A DNA stretch of 40,165 nt from an uncultured Acidimicrobiaceae bacterium (lineage in GTDB: Bacteria; Actinomycetota; Acidimicrobiia; Spongiisociales; UBA5794), in the NCBI GenBank assembly GCA_947258375.1, contig CAMYIJ010000062.1, forward strand, positions 1-40,165. The letters are read 5' to 3'. This document shows positions 23,918-31,488 of this stretch, piece after piece. Below the pieces are notes generated by a model. The model had not been told where the DNA came from. It did not search any database and worked only from the letters and a program-made list of their open reading frames with translations. The position numbers and the translations under genes were made by a program. The first letter of the stretch is position 1. Every line of letters starts with the position of its first letter.

Positions 23918-23967
23918 CCAATCCTAGAAAGGATTGGGTGGGACGCCTCTTTGCGCCCCACCCAATC
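23918..23967 (-). promoter_or_regulatory. Two mutually exclusive hairpins before the response-regulator gene
   Basis: In transcript order, arm 1 GATTGGGTGGG (23967-23957) pairs with arm 2 CCCACCCAATC (23942-23932), an 11-bp perfect stem with 3 more inner pairs. The end of arm 2, CCAATCC (23937-23931), can instead pair with arm 3 GGATTGG (23924-23918). Arm 3 is directly before the regulator ATG and covers its Shine-Dalgarno-like bases. The first stem would free the start and the second would hide it. Confidence 0.6.
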
Positions 23968-23984
23968 GTGTGCCGGTCGGGCGT

Positions 23985-24464
23985 CTACCGGCCGTTGCGA
24001 CCGAACTGCCTTCCTGTGCCGTCGGCTGGACCTTCATGCAGCGGCCCGCTCCCGTCGCCGGGGCCGGCGCCGTTGCCGGTACCGTCGCCCGAGCCATGGG
24101 GGCCCTTGGGCCCGGCGGGAGTATTACCGAGAGGGCACTCGCCATTGTTCGCGGCCGGGTCCTGCACCTGCACCTGATTCCGCTCCTGCTCGCGTTCCTG
24201 CTCACGAGCCACAAGCGGCGTCACGGCATCGGCACCACCACCGGGACACGTGCCATCACACGTCGCCGGATCCCGCACCTGATTCCGCGCCGCCGGATCC
24301 CGCACCTGATTCCGCGCCTGTTCGCGCACTTGATCCCGGTTCTGGTCGACCGTAGCCGCGGGATTGCTGCCGTCCCCATCAACCGAAGCCGACTGGGCAA
24401 TTGCGGCGCTGGCGGGAACAGCCATGGCTACGGCCAGTCCCAGTGCCAGCAGAGTCTTTCTCAT
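23985..24464 (-). CDS. Small secreted protein with NQVRDPA repeats, first gene of a two-component operon
   Basis: This 159-residue protein is not recognised as a known family. A clear signal peptide (MRKTLLALGLAVAMAVPASA) gives cleavage at about residue 20-24. The mature part has a charged Gln/Arg repeat (NQVREQARNQVRDPA, then RNQVRDPA; later REQEREQERNQVQVQDPA). There are three cysteines (CDGTC and ECPLG) and a Gly/Pro/Asp-rich C-terminus (GSGDGTGNGAGPGDGSG). A strong RBS (AAGGAG, 7 nt) sets the ATG. It is followed by the OmpR regulator (71 nt) and the collagen-like kinase on the same strand. It could be the kinase's ligand, an accessory sensor or a regulated effector; this is inference from position. 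Confidence 0.7.
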   Translation of the reverse strand: MRKTLLALGLAVAMAVPASAAIAQSASVDGDGSNPAATVDQNRDQVREQARNQVRDPAARNQVRDPATCDGTCPGGGADAVTPLVAREQEREQERNQVQVQDPAANNGECPLGNTPAGPKGPHGSGDGTGNGAGPGDGSGPLHEGPADGTGRQFGRNGR

Positions 24465-24538
24465 CGCGGACTCCTTTCGTTCTCCTGGTCCACACCACAA
24501 TGAGAACAAACTCGCGTGAAGCCACCTACGTCGGCTTC

Positions 24539-24555
24539 ATGAAGTTCCGATGAAG
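24539..24555 (-). promoter_or_regulatory. Tandem 11-bp-spaced CTTCAT repeats, candidate OmpR-type operator
   Basis: ATGAAG occurs at 24539-24544 and 24550-24555 on the plus strand (CTTCAT on the operon strand), exactly one helical turn apart. A TGAAGCC/GGCTTCA inverted pair (24517-24523, 24533-24539) overlaps them. They lie 75-91 nt upstream of the secreted-protein start. OmpR/PhoB regulators bind direct repeats with 11-bp period. Confidence 0.5.
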
Positions 24556-24570
24556 CTGCGATGCCCGCGT

Positions 24571-25587
24571 TTAGATCAGCAGCTCGGCGATCTGCACTGC
24601 GTTGAGCGCGGCGCCTTTGCGCAGGTTGTCGCCGACGGTCCACAGACTGATGCCACCCGGTTCACCCAGGGTGGAGCGGATTCGACCGACAAGCACATCG
24701 TCGATCCCGGCGCTATCGAGCGGCGTTGGAACCTTGTCGTCACCCCACACTTGTGCGCCCGGCGCCGCAGAAAGGATCGAGGTCGCCTCGTCGACATCGA
24801 CCGGACGGGAGAAGAACATCGTGGCGGCGATTCCGTGACCCACCATGACCGGCACCCGGACACAGGTCGGCTCGACCAGCGCGTCGGGCGCCTCGAGGAT
24901 CTTGCGGGTCTCGTTAACGAGCTTCCATTCCTCGTCGGTGTAGCCCTGCTCGGTGAAGCTGCCGGCGTGGGGAAGCACGTTGAACCCGATTGGCCGCGAG
25001 TACAGGTCACTGCCGGGCTCCGACCAGCCGCCGCCTGCCAGCAATTGACGATCCTTGCCGAGAACATCGATCTCGTGCGCCAGGACGTCCATGCCCGTCT
25101 GGCCGGAACCGGATACCGACTGGTATGAAGTGGCGGCCATCCGCTCGAGCCCGGCTGCCTTGTGAAGCGGGCCGGCTGCCATCATCACCGTCATCGTGGT
25201 GCAGTTGGGGTTGGCGATGATCCCGTGGTGGTCGGCCACGGCGTGATCGTTGACATCGGCGACCACCAGCGGCACTGCGTCGTCCATGCGGAAAGCGGAG
25301 CTGTTGTCGATCACGACGGCCCCGGCTGCCGCGAATTGGGGAGCGTATTCCTTCGAACGGCCCCCGCCCGCGGAGAACAGGGCGATGTCGATGCCGGCAG
25401 GATCGGCGGTCGCCAGATCCTCCACTGTGACGTCTCCCCAGCTTGTCGGTACCACCCGACCGGCAGAGCGGCTCGACGCCATCAGGCGCAGCTCAGACAC
25501 CGGCACACGCCGGGACGTGAGGATCTCGAGCATCGTCGTGCCGACGGCACCAGTGGCTCCGACAATGGCAACACGTTGGCTCGACAT
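24571..25587 (-). CDS. asd: Aspartate-semialdehyde dehydrogenase
   Basis: Reduces L-aspartyl-4-phosphate to aspartate semialdehyde with NADPH, the branch point to Lys/diaminopimelate, Thr and Met. The 338-residue protein has the N-terminal NADP motif VAIVGATGAVGTTML, the catalytic Cys in NPNCTT, SYQSVSGSGQTG, and the His/Arg active-site segment RVPVMVGHG. The start at 25587 follows a good GAGGAG RBS. An in-frame extension of 18 codons upstream would overlap lysC and is rejected. The gene starts 4 nt after the lysC stop, forming the usual lysC-asd operon. Confidence 0.94.
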   Translation of the reverse strand: MSSQRVAIVGATGAVGTTMLEILTSRRVPVSELRLMASSRSAGRVVPTSWGDVTVEDLATADPAGIDIALFSAGGGRSKEYAPQFAAAGAVVIDNSSAFRMDDAVPLVVADVNDHAVADHHGIIANPNCTTMTVMMAAGPLHKAAGLERMAATSYQSVSGSGQTGMDVLAHEIDVLGKDRQLLAGGGWSEPGSDLYSRPIGFNVLPHAGSFTEQGYTDEEWKLVNETRKILEAPDALVEPTCVRVPVMVGHGIAATMFFSRPVDVDEATSILSAAPGAQVWGDDKVPTPLDSAGIDDVLVGRIRSTLGEPGGISLWTVGDNLRKGAALNAVQIAELLI

Positions 25588-25591
25588 CGGT

Positions 25592-26818
25592 CTACTCCTC
25601 TGTGGGGCTCGCGGGAGGCTGGAATCCGTCGTGGAGCGCACCTACGGCCGCTTCCACATCGTCGCCTCGCACAACGCAGGATATCCGGATCGGTGAAGTA
25701 GAGATCATCTCGATGTTGATCTGGTGATCCGAGAGGATGCGGAACATGCGGCTGGCGATCCCCAACTCGCTCTTCATGCCGGCGCCCACCAGCGACACCT
25801 TCGCAATGTTGGAATCGATGTCGACCCCGCGCGCACCCATATCGGCAGCCGTTCGCTCCGCGATCGTGCGCGCCCGGTCGATCGAGGCCTTGGGCACCGT
25901 GAAGGAGATGTCGGTGACCCCTTCGATCGAGACGTTCTGAACGATCATGTCAACGAGCACGTCGGCACCGGCCAGCCCCTCGAAGATGTCGGCAGCCACA
26001 CCCGGCTTGTCCGGCACACCATGAACCGTGACCTTGGCTTCCGAACTGTCGTGGGCCACGCCGCGGACAATCGGTTCTTCCATCGTCTCCTCCTTGACCC
26101 AGGTTCCTTCGCCGCTGTGAAAGGACGAACGGACGTGAATGGGAATCTTGTAGCGGCGCCCGACCTCCACCGAACGGGCCATCAGAACACCGGCACCGGC
26201 ACCGGCCAGCTCCAGCATCTCCTCGAAGGAAACCTCATCGAGCTTGCGGGCATCGGGAATGACCCGGGGATCCGCCGTGAACACACCATCGACATCGGTG
26301 TAGATCTCGCAGACATCGGCGCCCAGCGACGCGGCTAGAGCCACCGCGGTGGCGTCGGACCCGCCGCGACCCAGGGTCGTGACCTCCTTGGCCACCGGAT
26401 CGACCCCCTGGAAGCCCGCCACGATCACAACCATGCCGTCATCGAGGCCCCGGCGTACCCGGTCGGCTCGAATGTCGAGGATCTCGGCCTGCCCGTGGAC
26501 CGACGTCGTGAGGATGCCGGCCTGCGATCCGGTCAGGCTCATCGCCGGGACACCGAGATCGTGGATTGCCATGGCACACAGGGCCATCGAGATTCGCTCG
26601 CCGGCGGTGAGCAGCATGTCCATCTCGCGCGGATACGGATTCGAGGTGACGTCGGCGGCGAGGGCTATGAGGTCGTCGGTGCCCTTCCCCATCGCCGAGA
26701 CGACGACCACGACATCGTTGCCGGCGTTGTGGGTCTCTGCGACGCGGCCGGCGACACGCTTGATGCGTTCGGCGGTGCCGACTGAGGTTCCGCCGTATTT
26801 CTGGACTATCAACGCCAT
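25592..26818 (-). CDS. lysC: Aspartate kinase
   Basis: Phosphorylates L-aspartate, the first step of the aspartate-family pathway. The 408-residue protein has the N-terminal KYGGTSVG, the catalytic segment [21 protein letters not shown] and [12 protein letters not shown]. The C-terminal half holds two ACT domains (about 265-400) for feedback control, with [13 protein letters not shown] at the end. The Gram-positive type normally also yields a beta subunit from an internal start; I see no strong internal RBS that proves this here. The ATG lies 9 nt after a TACACT -10 box without an RBS, so the message is probably leaderless. Confidence 0.94.
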   Translation of the reverse strand: MALIVQKYGGTSVGTAERIKRVAGRVAETHNAGNDVVVVVSAMGKGTDDLIALAADVTSNPYPREMDMLLTAGERISMALCAMAIHDLGVPAMSLTGSQAGILTTSVHGQAEILDIRADRVRRGLDDGMVVIVAGFQGVDPVAKEVTTLGRGGSDATAVALAASLGADVCEIYTDVDGVFTADPRVIPDARKLDEVSFEEMLELAGAGAGVLMARSVEVGRRYKIPIHVRSSFHSGEGTWVKEETMEEPIVRGVAHDSSEAKVTVHGVPDKPGVAADIFEGLAGADVLVDMIVQNVSIEGVTDISFTVPKASIDRARTIAERTAADMGARGVDIDSNIAKVSLVGAGMKSELGIASRMFRILSDHQINIEMISTSPIRISCVVRGDDVEAAVGALHDGFQPPASPTEE

Positions 26819-26827
26819 AGGTCGCCG

Positions 26828-26833
26828 AGTGTA
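26828..26833 (-). promoter_or_regulatory. -10 box TACACT of lysC-asd
   Basis: Minus-strand TACACT ends 9 nt before the lysC ATG. The divergent cyclophilin -10 box is 23 nt away, so the two promoters lie back to back. Confidence 0.4.
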
Positions 26834-26856
26834 CCGGCCTAACCCCGGCTCTCATC

Positions 26857-26862
26857 TAACCT
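26857..26862 (+). promoter_or_regulatory. -10 box TAACCT of the cyclophilin gene
   Basis: TAACCT ends 6 nt before the GTG at 26869, supporting that GTG as a leaderless start over the ATG at 26878. Confidence 0.4.
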
Positions 26863-26868
26863 CCGCCG

Positions 26869-27684
26869 GTGATTCTGATGACTCGAACCAACAGCACCAT
26901 TGCCCTTGCCGCCGCCGGACTGCTGCTCCTCGCAGCGTGTGGAGAAGGCACCGATGCGACGACCGCGGCCCCCGTCACCACCGCCGAAGCCCCAACGACG
27001 ACCGCGGCCCCCGTCACCACCGCCGAAGCCCCAACGACGACCGCGCCGCTCGTCCCGCTATCGACGACTGCTCGACCGGGAGTGCCCCCGTCGGACTACT
27101 CCGGGTTCCGCGCCCAGCCCGCAGCATGTGGCGCCGCCCTGCCTGTGGAGAACGAAGCCCAGGAATACGCCGCCCCCGCCGACATGCAGCTCGAAGCCAA
27201 CGTCAAGGTGCGAGCCACCGTCAAGACTTCGTGCGGGCTGATCGTTCTGGAGCTCGATCCAGCCGCCGCACCGGAGACTGTGAACTCCTTTGTGTTCCTG
27301 GCAACGGAGGGCTACTTCGACGGATCGGTCACCCACCGCGTGCTGCCCGGCTTCGTTATTCAGGCCGGCGACCCTACCGGCACCGGGCGAGGAGGTCCCG
27401 GCTACGTCGTTCCCGACGAGCTCCCGCCCCCGGGCTTCGAGTATTCGACCGGTGTACTGGCCATGGCGAATGCCGGGCCGAACTCCACGGGCTCACAGTT
27501 CTTCATCATGATCGGCGACTCCGGGCTTCCTCCTCAATACAGCGCGTTCGGATCGGTCGTCGATGGCTTCGACACCCTGACGGCCATCGCCAACGTGCCT
27601 CTGGGGACAAGTGCTCGTGGTGAGACGAGTGTGCCCCTCGAGACCGTCTACATCGAGTCGATCACAATCGAAGGATTCGATTGA
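26869..27684 (+). CDS. Cyclophilin-type peptidyl-prolyl isomerase, lipoprotein
   Basis: This 271-residue protein catalyses cis-trans isomerisation of X-Pro bonds outside the membrane. The signal peptide ends with a lipobox (LLLLAACG), so the protein should be lipid-anchored through that Cys. A Thr/Ala/Pro linker holds two exact 13-residue repeats. The cyclophilin domain (about 115-268) shows VTHRVLPGFVIQAGDPTGTGRGGPGY, GVLAMANAGPNSTGSQFFI and a final AFGSVVDGFDTL. The canonical FHR is HRV here and QFF is conserved, so activity is likely. Start: GTG at 26869, set by the -10 box. Divergent from lysC. Confidence 0.9.
   Translation: MILMTRTNSTIALAAAGLLLLAACGEGTDATTAAPVTTAEAPTTTAAPVTTAEAPTTTAPLVPLSTTARPGVPPSDYSGFRAQPAACGAALPVENEAQEYAAPADMQLEANVKVRATVKTSCGLIVLELDPAAAPETVNSFVFLATEGYFDGSVTHRVLPGFVIQAGDPTGTGRGGPGYVVPDELPPPGFEYSTGVLAMANAGPNSTGSQFFIMIGDSGLPPQYSAFGSVVDGFDTLTAIANVPLGTSARGETSVPLETVYIESITIEGFD
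26959..27045 (+). repeat. 39-bp tandem repeat in the cyclophilin linker
   Basis: Two exact 39-bp units (26959-26997, 26998-27036) and a 9-bp partial third unit code Thr/Ala/Pro-rich linker sequence. Perfect identity suggests recent slippage. Confidence 0.9.
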
Positions 27685-27711
27685 CGCGCCGGGGGCCGGG
27701 CTTCCTATAGT
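27681..27711 (+). promoter_or_regulatory. Promoter TTGACG-19-TATAGT
   Basis: The -35 TTGACG overlaps the cyclophilin stop codon. TATAGT (27706-27711) ends 9 nt before the ATG at 27721, so the small membrane protein and following PHP gene would be on a leaderless transcript. Confidence 0.5.
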
Positions 27712-27720
27712 TCCTGGGAC

Positions 27721-27951
27721 ATGGCAACAACCAAGAGAGACCGGCAGCGCGCCAACCGCGAGTTGCGCCAGGCCGAGCTGAAGAAGCAGCAGACTCGAGC
27801 CACCATTAAGTCCCGGGCCATCAGATGGTCCAGGATTGCGATCGTGGTCGTCGTGCTTTTCATCGTGTCGAGCTGGATCTTCAGCGGCTCGGACGACGAG
27901 CCGGTAGCCACAACCACGACCACCCTGGTCGAATCAACAGAAGCCCCCTAG
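27721..27951 (+). CDS. Small single-pass membrane protein
   Basis: 76 residues: a strongly basic, helical N-terminus (KRDRQRANRELRQAELKKQQ), one membrane helix (about 37-54, IAIVVVVLFIVSSWIF), then a short acidic and Thr-rich tail (ATTTTTLVESTEAP). By the positive-inside rule the N-terminus is cytoplasmic. No domain is recognised. It sits between the cyclophilin lipoprotein and the PHP phosphatase, with its own promoter and 13 nt before the next gene. The Thr tail resembles other exported proteins here. Confidence 0.7.
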   Translation: MATTKRDRQRANRELRQAELKKQQTRATIKSRAIRWSRIAIVVVVLFIVSSWIFSGSDDEPVATTTTTLVESTEAP

Positions 27952-27964
27952 GGAGCCGCCCCGA

Positions 27965-28813
27965 GTGGCAGTCGACCTCCACCTCCACTCGATCTTCTCT
28001 GACGGCACCGAGGACCCTGAAACGATTGTGCGGATCGCGGCCGAGAGGGGGCTGTCGGCGATCGCACTCACCGATCACGACAACCTCGACGGCATCGGGC
28101 GAGCCCGGGCCGCGGCTGCCGCAGCCGGCATCGGGTTGATCTCCGGAACAGAGCTCTCGGTGGCATGGAATGGTGATCCGATGCACCTGCTGGTGTATTT
28201 CCTCGAGCCGGGCCCTGGGCCGCTGCAGGATCGCCTGCAGGAAATCCAGGAGAGCCGCAGCAATCGCAACGAGCGTATGGTCGACCGCCTCAACGCGCTC
28301 GGCGTGGAGATCTCCTACGAGGAGGTCTGGGCCGAAGCGGGTGGAACGGGTGTCGGCCGTCCCCACTTTGCAGCCGTTCTCGTGCAAAAGGGCCACGCCG
28401 AAACCATCAGCCACGCCTTCGATCGCTATCTCGCCACCGGACGTCCCGCCTATCTACCCCGCGCCCGGCTGGAGGCTCACGAAGCTATCGGATTGGCGGC
28501 ACAATCCGGTGCCGTTACGTCCATCGCCCATCCGCACACCTTGGGAGTCCCCGACGGGGGCTACTGGAGCGCCTTCGAGGAGCTGGTCGCGGCCGGCCTC
28601 GGCGGAATCGAAGCGTATTACGGCGAGTACCAGCCGGAGTTCCGCGCCCACCTGGCAGACATCTGCGCGGGGCTGGGCATCGTTGCCACGGGCGGTTCGG
28701 ATTACCACGGAAGTTACAAGCCGAGTCTCCAAATCGGCGTCGGCAAAGGCGACCTGGTAGTGCCCGACTCGGCCCTGGAAGAACTGGTGACCTTCCGGGA
28801 CCGCCTTGTCTGA
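27965..28813 (+). CDS. PHP-domain phosphoesterase (RNase AM / nucleoside 3',5'-bisphosphate phosphatase-like)
   Basis: This 282-residue protein has the PHP metal-binding motifs: DLHLHSIFSDG (residues 4-14), ALTDHDNLDG, GTELSV, IAHPHTLG and the C-terminal GGSDYHG. This order is that of the YciV/TrpH/RNase AM group, which removes 3'-phosphates from nucleoside bisphosphates or degrades short RNA 5'-3'. The GTG start is preceded by GGAGCCGCCCC, a weak RBS, and follows the small membrane protein closely. All metal ligands appear present, so activity is likely; substrate is inferred. Confidence 0.86.
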   Translation: MAVDLHLHSIFSDGTEDPETIVRIAAERGLSAIALTDHDNLDGIGRARAAAAAAGIGLISGTELSVAWNGDPMHLLVYFLEPGPGPLQDRLQEIQESRSNRNERMVDRLNALGVEISYEEVWAEAGGTGVGRPHFAAVLVQKGHAETISHAFDRYLATGRPAYLPRARLEAHEAIGLAAQSGAVTSIAHPHTLGVPDGGYWSAFEELVAAGLGGIEAYYGEYQPEFRAHLADICAGLGIVATGGSDYHGSYKPSLQIGVGKGDLVVPDSALEELVTFRDRLV

Positions 28814-28892
28814 GAGTGTCAAGGAGCGCCGGCCGGGGCCGATAACTACCAATAGGTAACTAGACACTGTCCCACCCAGGTCGCGTAGACGC

Positions 28893-30182
28893 ATGTCAGA
28901 CGGAATATCAAGATACGCCGCGCCGATTCAGTACGCCGACGTCCGCCGGTCGTACAACGGAGCCCGGGTTCTCGGCGGAATCGTGGTCACAATTGCTGCG
29001 CTGTCGCTTTGGCAAGAGTCAGTCGCCACCGTCCCGATCCTGCTGGCGGGCGCTCTCGTCGTCACGACTCAAGGACTCTGGGCCCGCAACCACGGTTCCT
29101 CGGCCGTTCCTTCGCTCGTGATCGACGCCACCCTCGTCGGGGGTGTCAGCATGGCTCGCGGCTTCTCCGGGGGCGTCGAGGGTGCCGGCTTTGTGTATTT
29201 GGTCGTGGGCTCGCTGCTCCTCCTCCCGCTGACACAGGCCGCCGGAGTCATCGTGTACGGGGCCCTCTGGGCCATTCCAATCGCTCTAGTCGGGCCACTG
29301 GTGGAGATCGGTGCGGAAGGCTCCGTCGTTGACATCGGAGCCGTCGTCGCCGCCGCGGTCGTGGTCGCCCGTTTGCTATATGCCACCGGCCAGGCTCTGT
29401 TTACGGCTGAAGCGCGCCACCGGGAGGCCCTAGAGGCCGAGAAGCGTGCCGTCGAACTGAAAGACGAGTTCGTCTCCATGGTCAGCCACGAGTTGCGGAC
29501 TCCGCTGACCTCAATCAACGGCTTCTCCGACACTCTCCGCGAGAGCTGGTCGCAATTGCCGCCAAACGAGGTGGACGAGTTCCTCCTCATCATGCGCGGG
29601 GAAACGCAGCACCTGTCGAACCTTGTCGAGGACATCCTCGTGATCCCCCGCCTGGAGGCGGGTCGGCTGCGCCTCGAGCCGGGCATAATCGCGCTACGCG
29701 ACGAGGCATACGAGGTGAGCCGCCTCGTCTTCACGGGAACCACCCGCGAAGTCCAGATAGACATCCCGGCCGACATCCGGGTGACCGCCGATCCCAATCG
29801 GGTGCGGCAGATCTTCCGGAATCTTCTCGAGAACGCTCGCAAGTATGGCGGCGACCAGGTGCTGATCGCCGGCGAGTTGACCGGCGAGAGCTACAAGGTC
29901 GTCATCGCCGACAACGGGACCGGGATTCCGGTTGAGGACCGGGAACGCATCTTCGAGCACTTCGAACAGGCCGTGAGGGGAGATGCCCGCTCAGAAGGTG
30001 TCGGCCTCGGACTGCCGATCGCCCGCAAGCTGGCCCGAGCCATGGGCGGCGATCTGTGGTTCGAGCCCCGCTTCCCGACCGGCGCGCAGTTCCTGTTCAC
30101 CATCCTCAGCGCTCCGGACGACGAAGCTGAATCGGCCGCGGCTTCCGAGGACACCGTCACGCCGATCCGGCGAACGGGCTAG
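28893..30182 (+). CDS. Membrane histidine kinase
   Basis: This 429-residue kinase has five or six N-terminal membrane helices (about 24-170), a short coiled linker (170-190), HisKA with His199 in SMVSHELRTPLTSING, and HATPase_c (N-box FRNLLENARKYGGD, G1 DNGTGIPVED, G2 GVGLGLPIARKL). There is no extracellular loop of note, so it may sense membrane state. No response regulator is adjacent. The ATG lacks a strong RBS. The stop (TAG) is followed after 4 nt by the second inverted-repeat element. Confidence 0.87.
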   Translation: MSDGISRYAAPIQYADVRRSYNGARVLGGIVVTIAALSLWQESVATVPILLAGALVVTTQGLWARNHGSSAVPSLVIDATLVGGVSMARGFSGGVEGAGFVYLVVGSLLLLPLTQAAGVIVYGALWAIPIALVGPLVEIGAEGSVVDIGAVVAAAVVVARLLYATGQALFTAEARHREALEAEKRAVELKDEFVSMVSHELRTPLTSINGFSDTLRESWSQLPPNEVDEFLLIMRGETQHLSNLVEDILVIPRLEAGRLRLEPGIIALRDEAYEVSRLVFTGTTREVQIDIPADIRVTADPNRVRQIFRNLLENARKYGGDQVLIAGELTGESYKVVIADNGTGIPVEDRERIFEHFEQAVRGDARSEGVGLGLPIARKLARAMGGDLWFEPRFPTGAQFLFTILSAPDDEAESAAASEDTVTPIRRTG

Positions 30183-30186
30183 CGAG

Positions 30187-30241
30187 CGCGTTCGTTGTGC
30201 TTAAACCGCTGAAATTCCGCGTTCTAAGCACAACGAACGCG
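30187..30241. repeat. Inverted-repeat element CGCGTTCGTTGTGCTTA, copy 2
   Basis: Perfect 17-bp arms (30187-30203 and 30225-30241) surround a 21-nt spacer. The inner 13 bp equal those of the copy at 2944-2997, while the spacers differ. It lies just after a kinase stop codon and could terminate transcription. Confidence 0.9.
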
Positions 30242-30297
30242 ATGGGGGCGACCACTTCGCTCCACTAGCCTCGGGCGGAGTCGTCGGGAGGTCGGTT

Positions 30298-30651
30298 TTG
30301 ATTGCGATTTGGGCTGTGGCAGTTCGATTCTTCCGGGCCGTGCGGCACGGCTTCCAAGAGCCGGCCTTCCGAGGCCTGTTCTACCTGGTCAGCCTGATAG
30401 TCGGCTCAGCAACGGTCTTCTATCGTGCGGTCGAGGGATGGAGCTGGCTGGACTCCTTCTACTTCACGGTGATCACACTCACCACAGTGGGCTACGGCGA
30501 CCTGACTCCGGATCGAGCAGCATCCAAGCTCGTCACGGTCATGGTCATCCTGATGGGCATCGGCCTCCTCATCGCTCTCATCGAGCGAATCGCCCACTAC
30601 GTTGTAGAAGACCACGAAACCCACCAGACCAAGAAAGCAGGGGAAAGTTGA
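30298..30651 (+). CDS. Two-helix potassium channel
   Basis: This 117-residue protein has the minimal KcsA-type layout: TM1 (about 26-42), pore helix (YFTVITLTTVG), selectivity filter TVGYGDLTP, and TM2 (about 75-95), then a short charged tail. It should form a tetrameric K+ channel. The TTG start is supported by GGGAGG at 7 nt spacing. CACTAGCCT upstream (30261-30269) contains a TAGCCT -10-like box. There is no cytoplasmic RCK domain, so gating is not evident. Confidence 0.87.
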   Translation: MIAIWAVAVRFFRAVRHGFQEPAFRGLFYLVSLIVGSATVFYRAVEGWSWLDSFYFTVITLTTVGYGDLTPDRAASKLVTVMVILMGIGLLIALIERIAHYVVEDHETHQTKKAGES

Positions 30652-30677
30652 AAGCGTTGTCAACCGCCCATGCATTC

Positions 30678-30781
30678 GAAATGCAGCGACATGCGCGGCG
30701 CATTTCGGAGACGAGAGCGGCCGAGAGGCTGCCCAACTACGAGGCGGCGTCCACAGGACGGCGCCGAGCAACTCGTTCGAA
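30678..30781 (-). repeat. Dispersed repeat copy B, upstream of mce
   Basis: Opposite orientation to 18955-19032: the 16-mer at 30678-30693 is the exact reverse complement of 19017-19032, and 30766-30781 matches the other end 14 of 16. Together with the overlapping hairpin 30774-30795 it fills most of the 175-nt gap before mce. Confidence 0.6.
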
Positions 30782-30795
30782 GCCTGCTTCGAACG
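30774..30795. terminator. 9-bp stem-loop CGTTCGAAG-CCTG-CTTCGAACG
   Basis: Perfect 9-bp stem with a 4-nt loop, about 120 nt after the channel gene and 32 nt before mce. There is no T-run. It may be a terminator, or one end of the dispersed repeat. Confidence 0.4.
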
Positions 30796-30826
30796 AAAGC
30801 CGAAACCTGATTTGGGCGACAAGGCC

Positions 30827-31234
30827 ATGATCTACAACATCGACCACGTGGCGATCGCCGTCCATGACATGGACGAAGCAATCGACCACCACAGGCGGCT
30901 GTATGGCGCGGAGCCGATGTGGCGCGAGGACGTGGAAGAGCAGGGGGTCGATGAAGCGATGATCCCGGTTGGTGGATCGTTTGTTCAGCTCCTGGCACCG
31001 CTGGCGGACGACACCCCTGTGGGCCGGTTCCTTGCCAAGCACGGCGAGGGCCTCCATCACATCGCTTACGCCGTTCCCGACATCGATGCGGCTCTCGACG
31101 AACTGCGCTCCCAAGGGGCTCGCCTCATCGATGAAACGGCCCGAACAGGCGGCCGGGGCGCCAAGATCGCCTTCGTCCACCCGGCCACATTCGCCGGGAC
31201 GCTCATCGAACTCGTAGAGTTGCCTGATGAATGA
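30827..31234 (+). CDS. mce: Methylmalonyl-CoA epimerase
   Basis: Interconverts (2R)- and (2S)-methylmalonyl-CoA in propionate metabolism. The 135-residue vicinal-oxygen-chelate fold is seen as IDHVAIAVHD (metal His), GEGLHHIAYAVPDID (second His) and the final GTLIELVE (metal Glu). The ATG at 30827 is chosen because the family starts with xIxxIDHVAIAV; a TTG 5 codons earlier is possible. The gene overlaps the next small gene by 8 nt, suggesting coupling with a carboxylase subunit. Confidence 0.9.
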   Translation: MIYNIDHVAIAVHDMDEAIDHHRRLYGAEPMWREDVEEQGVDEAMIPVGGSFVQLLAPLADDTPVGRFLAKHGEGLHHIAYAVPDIDAALDELRSQGARLIDETARTGGRGAKIAFVHPATFAGTLIELVELPDE

Positions 31235-31478
31235 TTCCACTCCGCTCCCGGTGATTGCCGGCGGCGCCGGCCCCCATGAAACGGCAGCGATCATGGCCGT
31301 TGTCGAGCACCTGGCCACCGAAGACGCTGCGGCCCAGGCAACTCCGGCTACACGCCCGCGCCAGAGTTCCTGGGTTCTGGCCTGGCGGCCCAGGCAAACG
31401 GTGGCCCCGCTTCCGTCTCACAACTACAACGCCACGGCCTGGGCAGACGTCGAACCGGCCGAGGACATCGCTCCGTAG
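31227..31478 (+). CDS. Probable acyl-CoA carboxylase epsilon subunit
   Basis: 83 residues: PLPVIAGGAGPHETAAIMAVVEHLA, a variable Ala/Thr/Pro linker, then SSWVLAWRPRQ. Actinobacterial AccE/PccE subunits share this layout: a short beta-strand, ExAA helix and C-terminal W/R motif. They stabilise acyl-CoA carboxylase complexes that make (2S)-methylmalonyl-CoA or malonyl-CoA. The 8-nt overlap with the epimerase gene fits that pathway. The carboxylase alpha and beta subunits are not in this window. Similarity is short, hence moderate confidence. Confidence 0.6.
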   Translation: MNDSTPLPVIAGGAGPHETAAIMAVVEHLATEDAAAQATPATRPRQSSWVLAWRPRQTVAPLPSHNYNATAWADVEPAEDIAP

Positions 31479-31488
31479 CAGCGGTCCT

